64,000 bases of DNA, taken from contig SXOB01000006.1 in assembly GCA_005776945.1 (NCBI GenBank), positions 55,681 to 119,680 of the forward strand. The letters are read 5' to 3'. Position 1 is the first letter of the stretch, and the number at the start of each line of letters is the position of its first letter. Under the pieces are notes generated by a model. That model ran no database searches and was not told where the DNA came from. It saw only the letters and a list, made by a program, of their open reading frames with translations. Both the position numbers and the translations under genes were made by a program. The stretch is from Pseudomonadota bacterium. Lineage in GTDB: Bacteria > Myxococcota_A > UBA796 > GCA-2862545. This document shows, one piece after another, positions 7,461 to 16,172 of this stretch.

Positions 7461-8123
7461 ATGCTTTCGGCTTGGCTCATCACGACGCTAGCGCTCGCAC
7501 AGGAGGCGCTGGACGTCGGCGTCATCCGCGAATCTGACATGGCGGTCGTACAGAAGAATCTGTACCCCAAAGCCGGTCGCACCGAAGTGTCCATCCAAGC
7601 GGGCGTGATGCCGTTTGACGCGTGGCTGACGACGCCGAACCTCCAACTCGGCTTCGACTACCACACATCGGAGACGATCGCGCTCTCCGCCGCATTTGGC
7701 GGTGGCTACGGATTCAAGACCGCGCCCTACCGCGAGCTCGAATCGCCGGCCTTCGGCGCCGCCCCCTACGCCTTCCGCTACCTTGGATCTGCGCTCGTTG
7801 GCGCGGAATGGTCGCCAGTCTACGCCAAGATGGCCTGGAACGGCGCAAAGGTCGTCCACTTCGACATCTTCGGCACGGCGCGCGGCGGCGTCTCCGTGGA
7901 ATCCAGCGTCATTCCGGCTGGCGGCCTCGCCATCGCCCCGACGTTGTCCCCCGGCCTCGGCATGCGGTTCTTCGTCGGCGAGAAGCTCGCGATTCGGGCT
8001 GAGTTCCGAGATGACCTGCTGCTCGAATACCGGTCCATCACCGAGTCATTCGCGCTGAAGCAGAACGCCAACGTGTCGCTCGGCGTCTCGATCCTTTCGC
8101 CCGTGAAGCGGGAGCGCAAGTGA
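7461..8123 (+). CDS. Outer-membrane beta-barrel protein, myxobacterial type
   Basis: A 220-aa protein with signal peptide MLSAWLITTLALA. Alternating hydrophobic strands run to the C-terminus. The segment AVVQKNLYPKAGRTEVSIQAGVMP is characteristic of the outer-membrane beta-barrel family common in myxobacterial genomes (TIGR04565-like, from memory). It is expected to form a small barrel of about eight strands. It lies 14 bases after the VWA lipoprotein and overlaps the TPR gene by GTGA, so the three are probably made together as a surface complex. Confidence 0.8.
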   Translation: MLSAWLITTLALAQEALDVGVIRESDMAVVQKNLYPKAGRTEVSIQAGVMPFDAWLTTPNLQLGFDYHTSETIALSAAFGGGYGFKTAPYRELESPAFGAAPYAFRYLGSALVGAEWSPVYAKMAWNGAKVVHFDIFGTARGGVSVESSVIPAGGLAIAPTLSPGLGMRFFVGEKLAIRAEFRDDLLLEYRSITESFALKQNANVSLGVSILSPVKRERK

Positions 8124-9604
8124 TCGGCTTGTGGCTCGCGCTTGCGTTGCACGCTGCGGCCATGGAGCCGCCTGCGGACCCGTTTGCGCCCGTCACGACC
8201 GCGCTCGCGTCGGGCAAGCGCGGCGAAGCCGGCGAGTTGCTCGTTGGGCTCGTGAACGACCCTGCAGCGGTCGCTGTCCACGGGCAGGCTTGGCGAGCGA
8301 TGGCCGGCGTCCTGACCGACCTTGACCTCGATTCCGCCGCACTCGTCGCGTGGCACAACGCACTCAAGGTGGACGCCCCCAATACGGGTGCGAATTTGCC
8401 TGCAATCTTGGAGCTCGCAAAGACGCTTGGCGACGAGGATTTGCTGGCCCCGGGCGCCGCACCTTGGCTCGGCGTGGCGCCGGATGCCAACAGCCGCAGC
8501 CGCGTCGGGTACCTGGCCGCGCGCCATCAGTTGCGGTCTGACAATCTTGGCGCCGCAGCGGGCCTTCTCCCGATCGTCGACAAGTCCTCGCCGGACTGGG
8601 CCGACGCCCGCGCCCTCAAGGGCATCACGGCGTCCGAACAAGGGCAACATCAGGTCGCGATCGACGCGTTTTCCGAGGCGCTCACCGCAGGCCGGGCCGC
8701 CAACCGCGGCGAACGCTGGCTGTCCAACGGCCAGTTGAACCTCGCCCGCGCCTATTTCGCCGCCGGAAATTTCGGTCAGGCGATGGTTCACTACAGCCTG
8801 GTCTCTCGCGAGGCCTCCGCCTGGCCGGAAGCGCAATTCGAACGGGCCTGGGCCCACTTCCGTGCTGAAGACATGGCGGGCTCGCTGGCCCTCCTCGTCA
8901 CGCACGACAGCCCCTTCTTCGATCAGGCTTACCTTCCAGAAGCCGATCTGCTTCGGGCACAGGGTCTGTTCCTGATGTGCAAGTTCCAGGACGCAAGCAA
9001 GCGGATCGACGGCTTCGTCAACGACTGGACGCCGGTCCTCCAGACGTTGGACACCTCGCTCGGATCCATGGACGCGGCAGCGGCATTTGCCGACGTGCGG
9101 GCCCACAAGGCCGGTGAAACGACGCGCCTCCCCGTCTCGCAGCTCGCGCCGTTTGCACGCGAGGACCGCTTCAGCGACTCCGACGCCTTCGTCACCAAGG
9201 CGGATTCCGACCTCGTCCGCATTTCCAGCCTCGGTGGCGGAGCCTTGGCGGATTGGGCAAAGGGCGCCACCCAGGCGCGCCGCGACGCCGTCGTGGGGGC
9301 CGCCGGTCAGCGCGTCCTCAACCGCGCCGAAAGCGCGCGAACCGAGTTGCGCGAGATGTTGTCTGGCATCGAGATCACCCGCCTCGACCTCCTGAACCTC
9401 GAAGCCCAGATGTACGAGAAGGCCGCGGCGACCGGCAAGTTGGAATACGGCGACCCCATCGGGCGCCTCCGCAAGTTATCCAAAGACCGCGTCGGGTTCC
9501 GCGTATGGCCCTTTCAAGGGGAATACTGGATGGACGAACTCGGGTGGTACCGCATCGACTCCCGCCCCGACTGCCCGTCGGACATGGCGGCGGGCGACCG
9601 ATGA
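8120..9604 (+). CDS. Periplasmic TPR protein
   Basis: A 494-aa protein with signal peptide MIGLWLALALHAAA. TPR-like helices fill residues about 20-290 (HQVAIDAFSEALTAGRA, LARAYFAAGNFGQAMVHY, EAQFERAWAHFRAEDMAGSLALL), then a long helical region (about 300-450). It ends with WPFQGEYWMDELGWYR plus a Cys, a C-terminal signature I associate with deltaproteobacterial TPR proteins of envelope or gliding clusters, although that recollection is weak. The GTG start overlaps the barrel stop and its own stop overlaps the M16 peptidase start (ATGA), so it links those genes. Confidence 0.75.
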   Translation: MIGLWLALALHAAAMEPPADPFAPVTTALASGKRGEAGELLVGLVNDPAAVAVHGQAWRAMAGVLTDLDLDSAALVAWHNALKVDAPNTGANLPAILELAKTLGDEDLLAPGAAPWLGVAPDANSRSRVGYLAARHQLRSDNLGAAAGLLPIVDKSSPDWADARALKGITASEQGQHQVAIDAFSEALTAGRAANRGERWLSNGQLNLARAYFAAGNFGQAMVHYSLVSREASAWPEAQFERAWAHFRAEDMAGSLALLVTHDSPFFDQAYLPEADLLRAQGLFLMCKFQDASKRIDGFVNDWTPVLQTLDTSLGSMDAAAAFADVRAHKAGETTRLPVSQLAPFAREDRFSDSDAFVTKADSDLVRISSLGGGALADWAKGATQARRDAVVGAAGQRVLNRAESARTELREMLSGIEITRLDLLNLEAQMYEKAAATGKLEYGDPIGRLRKLSKDRVGFRVWPFQGEYWMDELGWYRIDSRPDCPSDMAAGDR

Positions 9605-12093
9605 ATTTCGACCGCCTCGCGCGGTCCCGCCTAGAGAACGGCCTGGAACTGCTGGTTCAACCCACCGAAGCGCCGGTGACCTCCGTTTGGTTGTGGCTGG
9701 ACGCCGGTGTCGTGGACGAACAACCCGAACAAGCGGGACTCGCCCACTTCCTCGAGCACATGGTGTTCAAGGGCTCGGCCACTCGCGGCGTCGGGCGCGC
9801 GGCGGCGGACGTCGAAGCCGCGGGCGGCGACCTCAATGCATGGACAAGCCATGAAGAGACGGCGCTGCATGCCTCGCTTGACGCCAACGACTGGCCCGTT
9901 GCGCTCGACGTCATCGCGGACCTCGCCCGTGGCGCCACCTTCGACGCGGCGGAGCTGGAGCGCGAGCGAGCCGTCGTCCTCGAGGAGATTCGCTCCTACG
10001 ACGACGACCCCGAGACCGTCCTCGGAGACGCCGTGTTGGGCGCCACCTACCCGGACCATCCCTATGGCCGGCCCGTCCTCGGCTGGCGGGCGACGGTCAG
10101 CCAACTGACGCGGGACGACGTCCTCGGATTCTGGCGACGCAACTGGGGACCCAATCGGGCACGGGTCGCCGTGGTCGGGCCCGTCAACCCCGACCAGGTC
10201 GCAGCCGCCGTCCAAGAACATTTCGCGACCTGGAAGACGGCCGAGCCTCGCCGGACGGTCCCCCGGCCCCCTGCCCCCAAAGCCGGACCCCTTCGCGTGC
10301 GCGGACCCTTCGACAGCACGGCCGTATCGATGTCGTGGTCCAGCCCGGGACTTGGGGACCCGGATCTCCCCGCTCTCGACGTCCTCATGGCGCTGCTGGC
10401 CCAGGGATCGGGGTCGCTCCTCGAACGTCGCCTCAATCTGGCTTCGGGCCTCGCCACAGACCCCGACGCCGACCAGGCGGCGCTGCTGGCTGGAGGCACC
10501 GCGACGATCGGCTTCCTGCCGCTCGACGATCGGACGGTGGACGCCATCTCCGAGACCTTTGACGTGCTCCGCGAAGTCGCCGCTGGACCCACTGGTACGG
10601 CGGTGGCCCGAGCCCGTGAGCTTGTCCGCCAGGACGCACTCTTCGATCACGAAACGGTCGACGGCATCGCGCAAGACCTATGTTGGGCCACGGCCCGAGC
10701 GGGCGGTCCCGAGGCCCGAGCGAACCACCTCGCACGGGTCGCCCAGGTCACGCCGGAGGACGTCGCGAGCGTCACCAGGCGCCACCTCGACCCTAGCCGC
10801 GCCGTCATCGGCGTCCTCGACGAACGCATGCGGTCAGCCTCGTGGAAGCGCGCGAGTCGGCCCTTGTCCCCATACGCGGCGGCCACACGGCCCGTCGCCG
10901 GCGAACGCACCGTCCATGGCATTCGAGTCGCGTGGTTGCCGGATGACGGCCCCGTCGTCGGCATTTCGTTGCTCGCCCGCGGCGGCGGCCTGTGCGAACA
11001 ACCTCGGACCGCCGGTTGCAGCAACGCATGGTCCAGGCTGGTCACGGCCGGAGCCGGAAACTGGGACGCCGAGGCCCTTGCTGAACGCCTCGACGCGCTC
11101 GGTGCCGTCTTGGACGCCGTCCCGCAGCGCAGCGCCATCGGTCTGCACCTGACCGTCCCGGCGGCCCATGCCGCCGAGTCCCTCGATCTGCTTGGCGACC
11201 TCGTCCGACGGCCCCACTTCGACGCGGACGAATGGTCGCGCGTCGCCGAGGAGCTCGAGGAGGACGTCGCCACCCTGCACGACCGGCCCACCCAGGTGGC
11301 CCAGCACGAAATGTGGCGGGCGTTGTGGAACGACCACCCTTGGCGCCTGCCGCCTTCTGGGACGCTTTCCTCCATCCGGCAGCTCTCGGTGGGGCGCATC
11401 GCAAGCTGGCACCGTGATCACTTCGTCCGACGCCGGATGGCCATCGCTCTCGCCGGACCCGTCGACCCCGAGCTGTGCATCGCGCGCATGGCGCCGTGGC
11501 TCAAGGAGGTCCCGCCCGGGCGCGACATCGGGCGAGCGCCGATCGCGGGCCCTGTCACCAGCCGCCCCATCGTCGCCAAAGCAGGCCGAGATGCCGCCAC
11601 CGTGACGATCGCCTGGCGGTCGCCCGGAAGCCGCGAGCGCGGTTGGGCCGCCCTTCACATCGCCGCCCAAATCGCTGGCGCCCAATCCGGCCGCCTCTTC
11701 CTGGAACTGCGGGAGGCCGCGGGTCTCTGCTACAGCACCTGGTGCTCCTACCAAGACCACGTAGACGGCGGCGTGTTCACTGCGGGCCTGACGACGGACC
11801 CGGCGCGTGTGGGCGAGGCGGAAGCGGGCCTGCTCGCGACGATGACGCGCCTTTCCCAGGGCGTCAGCACCGAGGAAGTCGAGCGCGCCCGCCGCAGCCT
11901 CGTGGGCCAGACCGCCATGTCCCAACAGCGCGCCTCCGCACGGGCTGCCGAACGAGCCGGCCGCCTGCTGACGGGCGTTGGCCAGGACGTCGCCTCCGTG
12001 CGCAACGCGCTCCGCCACGTGTCCGCCAAGGACGTCACCGACGCGCTTGGCCACCTCGGTCAGCGCGTCCAGCTCCGGGTGCTCCCGCGTTGA
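9601..12093 (+). CDS. M16 zinc peptidase (pitrilysin/processing peptidase family)
   Basis: An 830-aa protein with two M16 modules. The N-terminal one has the inverted zinc motif HFLEH (residues 49-53) and the distal Glu in VVLEEI (128-129), so it should be catalytic. The second half (about 430-830) is the typical inactive partner, with the R/Y-type segment LFLELREAAGLCYS. This clam-shell arrangement degrades or trims peptides. I see no signal peptide, so the location may be cytoplasmic. The ATG overlaps the TPR stop (ATGA). The second copy lacks HxxEH, as expected. Confidence 0.92.
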   Translation: MNFDRLARSRLENGLELLVQPTEAPVTSVWLWLDAGVVDEQPEQAGLAHFLEHMVFKGSATRGVGRAAADVEAAGGDLNAWTSHEETALHASLDANDWPVALDVIADLARGATFDAAELERERAVVLEEIRSYDDDPETVLGDAVLGATYPDHPYGRPVLGWRATVSQLTRDDVLGFWRRNWGPNRARVAVVGPVNPDQVAAAVQEHFATWKTAEPRRTVPRPPAPKAGPLRVRGPFDSTAVSMSWSSPGLGDPDLPALDVLMALLAQGSGSLLERRLNLASGLATDPDADQAALLAGGTATIGFLPLDDRTVDAISETFDVLREVAAGPTGTAVARARELVRQDALFDHETVDGIAQDLCWATARAGGPEARANHLARVAQVTPEDVASVTRRHLDPSRAVIGVLDERMRSASWKRASRPLSPYAAATRPVAGERTVHGIRVAWLPDDGPVVGISLLARGGGLCEQPRTAGCSNAWSRLVTAGAGNWDAEALAERLDALGAVLDAVPQRSAIGLHLTVPAAHAAESLDLLGDLVRRPHFDADEWSRVAEELEEDVATLHDRPTQVAQHEMWRALWNDHPWRLPPSGTLSSIRQLSVGRIASWHRDHFVRRRMAIALAGPVDPELCIARMAPWLKEVPPGRDIGRAPIAGPVTSRPIVAKAGRDAATVTIAWRSPGSRERGWAALHIAAQIAGAQSGRLFLELREAAGLCYSTWCSYQDHVDGGVFTAGLTTDPARVGEAEAGLLATMTRLSQGVSTEEVERARRSLVGQTAMSQQRASARAAERAGRLLTGVGQDVASVRNALRHVSAKDVTDALGHLGQRVQLRVLPR

Positions 12094-13163
12094 GTTGGGG
12101 CCTCTACGTCCATGTCCCCTGGTGCCGCTTCCGGTGCCCGTACTGTGCGTTCGTCCTGCAAACGTCGGCCCCACAGGTCGACACCTTCCTCGAGCAGATT
12201 CGCCTCCGCCTGGCCGCATCGGACTTGGTGGGGTCCCCGGAGACGCTCTACATCGGCGGCGGAACGCCCTCTCGCCTCGGTCCGGACGGGCTCGGGCGCC
12301 TGCTGGACGTCCTGCCGCGCGCCACGGACGAAACGACGGTCGAATTGAACCCGGAAGACGTCGACGACGTCTTGTTGGACACCCTGCTGGACCACGGCGT
12401 CGACCGCGTCAGCCTCGGCGTTCAGTCCTTTGACCCCGCGACGGCGCGACGGCTGGGCCGGGCCCGGTCCGCCACCACCGCACCAGCCGCGATCGAACGG
12501 ATTTCGCGGCGCTTCCGCTCCTGGTCGCTGGACCTCATCTTCGGCGTCGACGGCCAAACGCCGGACGCGCTCAAGCGGGACCTCGAACGCGCCTCCTTGG
12601 CCCCCCACGTCTCCGCCTACGGGCTCACGATTGAAACGGAAACGCGCTTCGGCCGTGCGCGCCGAAACCCCGCCGTCGACCCCGACGCGTGGCGTGTCGC
12701 CTACGACACCGTCGTCAGCACGTTGGAGGCGGCCGGCCTCGCTCGCTACGAAGTCAGCAACTTCGCCCGGCACGGGCATGAGAGCCGCCACAACCGCCGG
12801 TACTGGCACCCTCGCGGCGTCTGGGTCGGTTGGGGTCCCGGGGCCCATGGACGCCGGGCGGACGGGACGCTCGTCATCGAGTCCGACGACGTCGAAGCGT
12901 GGTTGAACGGCGCGCCGCCAACCTTGGAAGCCCCCACACCAGAGCACCTCGCGACGGACTGGCTTCACGCGGGTTTACGCACCCGCGAGGGCATCGATCT
13001 CTCGGCGATGCGACGCGCGCTGGGATGGACGCCGACGCTCCCGAGCGCGCTGGCCGACCACTTCGTCTACGCTGACGGTCGACTCTCCGTCCGCCCAGAG
13101 AGCCTTGCGCTCGTGGACGGGCTGGCTGCGCGCCTCGTCCTCTCCTACAATTCGCGCTCGTAA
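12090..13163 (+). CDS. hemW: HemW-like radical SAM protein
   Basis: A 357-aa protein with the radical SAM motif CRFRCPYC (C12, C16, C19; CX3CX2C), then IGGGTPS, the ELNPE segment, GVSLGVQSF, and DLIFGVDGQT, all diagnostic of the HemN/HemW group. It lacks the N-terminal extension of true coproporphyrinogen III dehydrogenase, which favours HemW (heme chaperone). The TTG start at 12090 overlaps the M16 peptidase stop (TTGA), and GLYVHVPWC follows at once as in family members. The 3' end overlaps the convergent GNAT-like gene by 19 bases. Confidence 0.85.
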   Translation: MSWGLYVHVPWCRFRCPYCAFVLQTSAPQVDTFLEQIRLRLAASDLVGSPETLYIGGGTPSRLGPDGLGRLLDVLPRATDETTVELNPEDVDDVLLDTLLDHGVDRVSLGVQSFDPATARRLGRARSATTAPAAIERISRRFRSWSLDLIFGVDGQTPDALKRDLERASLAPHVSAYGLTIETETRFGRARRNPAVDPDAWRVAYDTVVSTLEAAGLARYEVSNFARHGHESRHNRRYWHPRGVWVGWGPGAHGRRADGTLVIESDDVEAWLNGAPPTLEAPTPEHLATDWLHAGLRTREGIDLSAMRRALGWTPTLPSALADHFVYADGRLSVRPESLALVDGLAARLVLSYNSRS

Positions 13164-14260
13164 GTCCGGTAGGTCTTGTAGATTCGAGCGCCGAGCTTCT
13201 CCAAAGCGCCCCGCATGCGATGGTTGTCGTGTAGAATCAGGCTCGCCTCGGCTCCCCGAATGTTGAGCTTCGCCCCCTCTTGCCACGTGCGAAGGTAAAG
13301 GGGTGCTCCCAAAGCCAGCCGCTGATGCTTCTTTTTGACGCCGAGGATAAAGACGCGAATTTGGTTGATGATCGAACCGGCGCGCAGGTAATGAAACCAC
13401 CCGAACGGGAAAATCGCCCCGTCCATGCGCTTGGCCACCTGGTTGTAGTCAGGCAGCGTGATGCTCGCGGCCGCGCACTCCCCGTCGACGTAGGCGAACC
13501 AGCAAAGGTCCGGATTGAGCACCTGCTTGAGGTTCTGGGCCGCAAAAACGAATTCTTCGTCGCGAATCTTGACGTGACCCCAATTGTCTTCCCAGGCATC
13601 GTTGTAGATGTCCTGAAAGAGCTTCAATTCCTCGTCGAATTTTTTCAAGTTCAGCTTTCGGAGCGTCACCTTGGGATTGCGCTCAAGGAAGCGGTTCGCC
13701 ACCTTTTCGATGCCTTCGGGGACGGGTCCGTGGTCCATCCAATAGGCGTACCAGTCCATCACGCCCTTGAGTCCCAGACGCTCATACATTGCGGGCGCCC
13801 ACGGCCCGTTGTGCGGGTTGGCAATACAGGGCGGGGTGTCGAAGCCGTCGACCAACAACCCAAACTCGTGGTTCGGGCTCAGGTTGAACGGCCCGCGCAT
13901 CCGCACCATCCCCTTTGAGCGCAACCAATCTGCGCCAGCTTCCAACAGCGGCCGGGCCACCGCTTCGTCGTCGGGGAACTCGAAGAAGCCGAACATGCCC
14001 ACGCCGGGCTCGTGGGCCAGGAGGTCTTGGTCGACGGTCGCGGCCAACGTGCCAACGGGTTTGCCATCCCGCCAAGCCCAGAACCACGCCACCTCGGCCA
14101 CCGCGAAATACGGGTTCTTCTTCGGGTCCATCCAGACCTTTCGCTCACCAATGAGCGGGGGGACCCAGAGCGGCACCGATTCGTAGATCGGCCACCAGCT
14201 CTTCACGAAACGCGCGGCGTCCCTCGGCATCTCCGCCCGCCGAATTTCCACTTCCCCCAT
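13145..14260 (-). CDS. GNAT-like acyltransferase (YghO-type)
   Basis: A 371-aa soluble protein of a conserved GNAT-related family (YghO-like). Features include WVPPLIGERKVWMDPKKNPYF near the N-terminus, the acceptor-like GMFGFFEF, RGPFNLSPNHEFGLLVDGFDTPP, and a C-terminal acetyltransferase core (CWFAYVDGECAAASITLPDYNQ ... ASLILHDNHRMRGALEKLGARIYKTYRTYERE). The substrate is unknown. GGAGAG precedes the ATG, and it starts 20 bases after the glmS stop on the same strand, so it is probably co-transcribed with glmS. Confidence 0.72.
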   Translation of the reverse strand: MGEVEIRRAEMPRDAARFVKSWWPIYESVPLWVPPLIGERKVWMDPKKNPYFAVAEVAWFWAWRDGKPVGTLAATVDQDLLAHEPGVGMFGFFEFPDDEAVARPLLEAGADWLRSKGMVRMRGPFNLSPNHEFGLLVDGFDTPPCIANPHNGPWAPAMYERLGLKGVMDWYAYWMDHGPVPEGIEKVANRFLERNPKVTLRKLNLKKFDEELKLFQDIYNDAWEDNWGHVKIRDEEFVFAAQNLKQVLNPDLCWFAYVDGECAAASITLPDYNQVAKRMDGAIFPFGWFHYLRAGSIINQIRVFILGVKKKHQRLALGAPLYLRTWQEGAKLNIRGAEASLILHDNHRMRGALEKLGARIYKTYRTYEREL

Positions 14261-14280
14261 GGTCTCTCCAGGATCCGGCC

Positions 14281-16107
14281 CTACTCCACCGTGACGGACT
14301 TCGCGAGGTGGCGCGGCTTGTCGATGTCCCGCCCGAGCGCGATGCCAGTCCGGTAAGCCAGCAGCTGCAGCGGAATCGCGGTGAGCAGCGGGCTCGCCCA
14401 GTCGGGCGTGGAAGGGACCGGAATGGCGATGTCGGCCAGCTGAGCCAGCTCATCGTCCCCCTGGGTGTGGATGACGATGATGCGCGCGCCGCGGGCCGCC
14501 ACCTCACGGAGGTTGGACACCACCTTGTCGCGCTGCGCGTCCCTCGGTGCCACGACGATGACCGGTGCGCCCTTTTCGATCATCGCGATGGGGCCGTGTT
14601 TCATTTCGCCAGCCGGGTAGCCTTCACAGGGTACGTACGCGACTTCCTTCAGCTTCAACGCCCCTTCGAGGGCGACGGGGAACGAAAAGCCGCGTCCAAG
14701 GAACAACACGTACCGGGCCCGCGCCACGCTCTCGACGACGTCGTCGATCGGGCCTGGGTTCGCCAACAACGCGGCCACTTTCTCTGGAATGGCCAGCAGC
14801 TCGGCCGCGACACTCCGACCTTGGCCAAGGTCGAGGTTGCGCGTCCGCGCCAACATGAGCGTGAACGTCAACATCGCCGCAACCTGGCTGGTGAACGCCT
14901 TCGTGCTGGCAACCGCCACTTCCGGGCCCGAGTGCAGGTAGACCCCTTGCCCGCAGGTGCGGGCGATGGTGCTGCCAACCACGTTGACGATGCCGCGGAC
15001 GGCACCCCCCTTGAGCTGGACCTCTTGCACTGCGCCCAACGTATCGATGGTCTCCCCGGACTGGCTGACGGCCAGGTACAACGTGTCGTTCGAGACGATT
15101 GGATGGCGGTATCGGAATTCGCTCGCGATTTCGGCGCGGGCGGAAACTCGCGCCATGGCTTCGATCGCCATCGCGCCGACCATACCGGCATGGTAGCTGG
15201 TGCCGCAGCCCAACAGAACCACCCGTTGAACGCCAACGAGCTCGCGCGGCCGCATCTCGAAACCACCGAGCCGCGCATTGCCGTCTTCCCGCGAAACCCG
15301 GCCATTGAGGCAACGGGAAATGCTGCGAGCCTGCTCGTGAATTTCCTTGAGCATGAAATGCGGATGGCCCTCGAGGTCCGCGACACCGTAGTCCCCATCG
15401 ATCAGCTCGACGGATTGGTCGTGACGCCGGCCGTCATACAAGCCGTGCAATTCAGCGCCATCGGCCCGAATCACCGCCATCTGCCGGTCCTGCAGGTGGA
15501 TGACGCGCCGAGTGAGTGCCACGATGGCCTGCGGATCGCTGGCGACGATGGTCTCGCCATCTCCAAGTCCGATGACGAGCGGGCTGCCATTGCGGGCGAC
15601 GACCACGATGTCAGGGTGGTCCGCGAACATGACGGCGACGCCAAACGTCCCCTGGACCTGACGGAGGGCGGCGCGAACGGCGTCGACGGGGTCGCCCCGC
15701 CATGCCTTGCGAATCAGGTGCGGCAGGATCTCGGTGTCCGTCTCGGACGTGAACACCACCCCTTCCGCACGCAGCATCGCTACGAGCGGAACCATGTTCT
15801 CGATGATGCCATTGTGCACGAGCGCGATGCGCCCGACGCCATCGGTATGGGGGTGGGCGTTCTGCTGAGTCACGCCGCCGTGGGTTGCCCAACGCGTGTG
15901 TGCGATCCCGACCTGGCTCCGCGGAGCACCATCCAGCGAACGTGCGAGATCGTCGACGCGGCCCACTTCCTTGCGGATCCAGAGCCCGTCCTCGTCGAGG
16001 ATGGCCACGCCCGCCGAGTCGTAGCCGCGGTATTCGAGCTGGCGCAGGCCCGACACGAGGGTCGGAAGCGCGTCACGGTGTCCAACGTACCCAACAATGC
16101 CACACAT
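14281..16107 (-). CDS. glmS: Glutamine-fructose-6-phosphate aminotransferase
   Basis: Makes glucosamine-6-phosphate from fructose-6-phosphate and glutamine, the entry to peptidoglycan and LPS amino sugars. It has 608 aa, the normal length. The start is MCGIVGYVG, with Cys2 exposed as the amidase nucleophile after Met removal, then HTRWATHG and an N-terminal glutaminase to about residue 240. Two SIS domains follow, with GCGTSYHAG, SQSGET and the C-terminal KPRHLAKSVTVE. It is separated from the upstream TlpA-type gene by a terminator-like hairpin and appears to have its own promoter. Confidence 0.98.
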   Translation of the reverse strand: MCGIVGYVGHRDALPTLVSGLRQLEYRGYDSAGVAILDEDGLWIRKEVGRVDDLARSLDGAPRSQVGIAHTRWATHGGVTQQNAHPHTDGVGRIALVHNGIIENMVPLVAMLRAEGVVFTSETDTEILPHLIRKAWRGDPVDAVRAALRQVQGTFGVAVMFADHPDIVVVARNGSPLVIGLGDGETIVASDPQAIVALTRRVIHLQDRQMAVIRADGAELHGLYDGRRHDQSVELIDGDYGVADLEGHPHFMLKEIHEQARSISRCLNGRVSREDGNARLGGFEMRPRELVGVQRVVLLGCGTSYHAGMVGAMAIEAMARVSARAEIASEFRYRHPIVSNDTLYLAVSQSGETIDTLGAVQEVQLKGGAVRGIVNVVGSTIARTCGQGVYLHSGPEVAVASTKAFTSQVAAMLTFTLMLARTRNLDLGQGRSVAAELLAIPEKVAALLANPGPIDDVVESVARARYVLFLGRGFSFPVALEGALKLKEVAYVPCEGYPAGEMKHGPIAMIEKGAPVIVVAPRDAQRDKVVSNLREVAARGARIIVIHTQGDDELAQLADIAIPVPSTPDWASPLLTAIPLQLLAYRTGIALGRDIDKPRHLAKSVTVE

Positions 16108-16113
16108 GGCCGC

Positions 16114-16119
16114 TTGCTA
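16114..16119 (-). promoter_or_regulatory. Candidate -10 (TAGCAA) for glmS
   Basis: On the minus strand TAGCAA is followed by six bases and then the glmS ATG (16107). If it is a -10 box, transcription would begin at or next to the ATG, giving a leaderless message; no Shine-Dalgarno is visible, which agrees. The -35 region is weak. Confidence 0.35.
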
Positions 16120-16131
16120 GCAGGCTGCCAC

Positions 16132-16154
16132 AAAAAGGCCAGAGCGCTCGGGGG
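16132..16154 (-). terminator. Rho-independent-like terminator after TPR-TlpA gene
   Basis: On the minus strand GGCC and GGCC flank a GAGC-GCTC core and are followed directly by five T. The stem is imperfect because of a small bulge, but with the T-run it is the most terminator-like sequence seen, and it lies between the TPR-TlpA stop and glmS. Confidence 0.45.
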
Positions 16155-16172
16155 CCAGACGGGGCCACGCCT

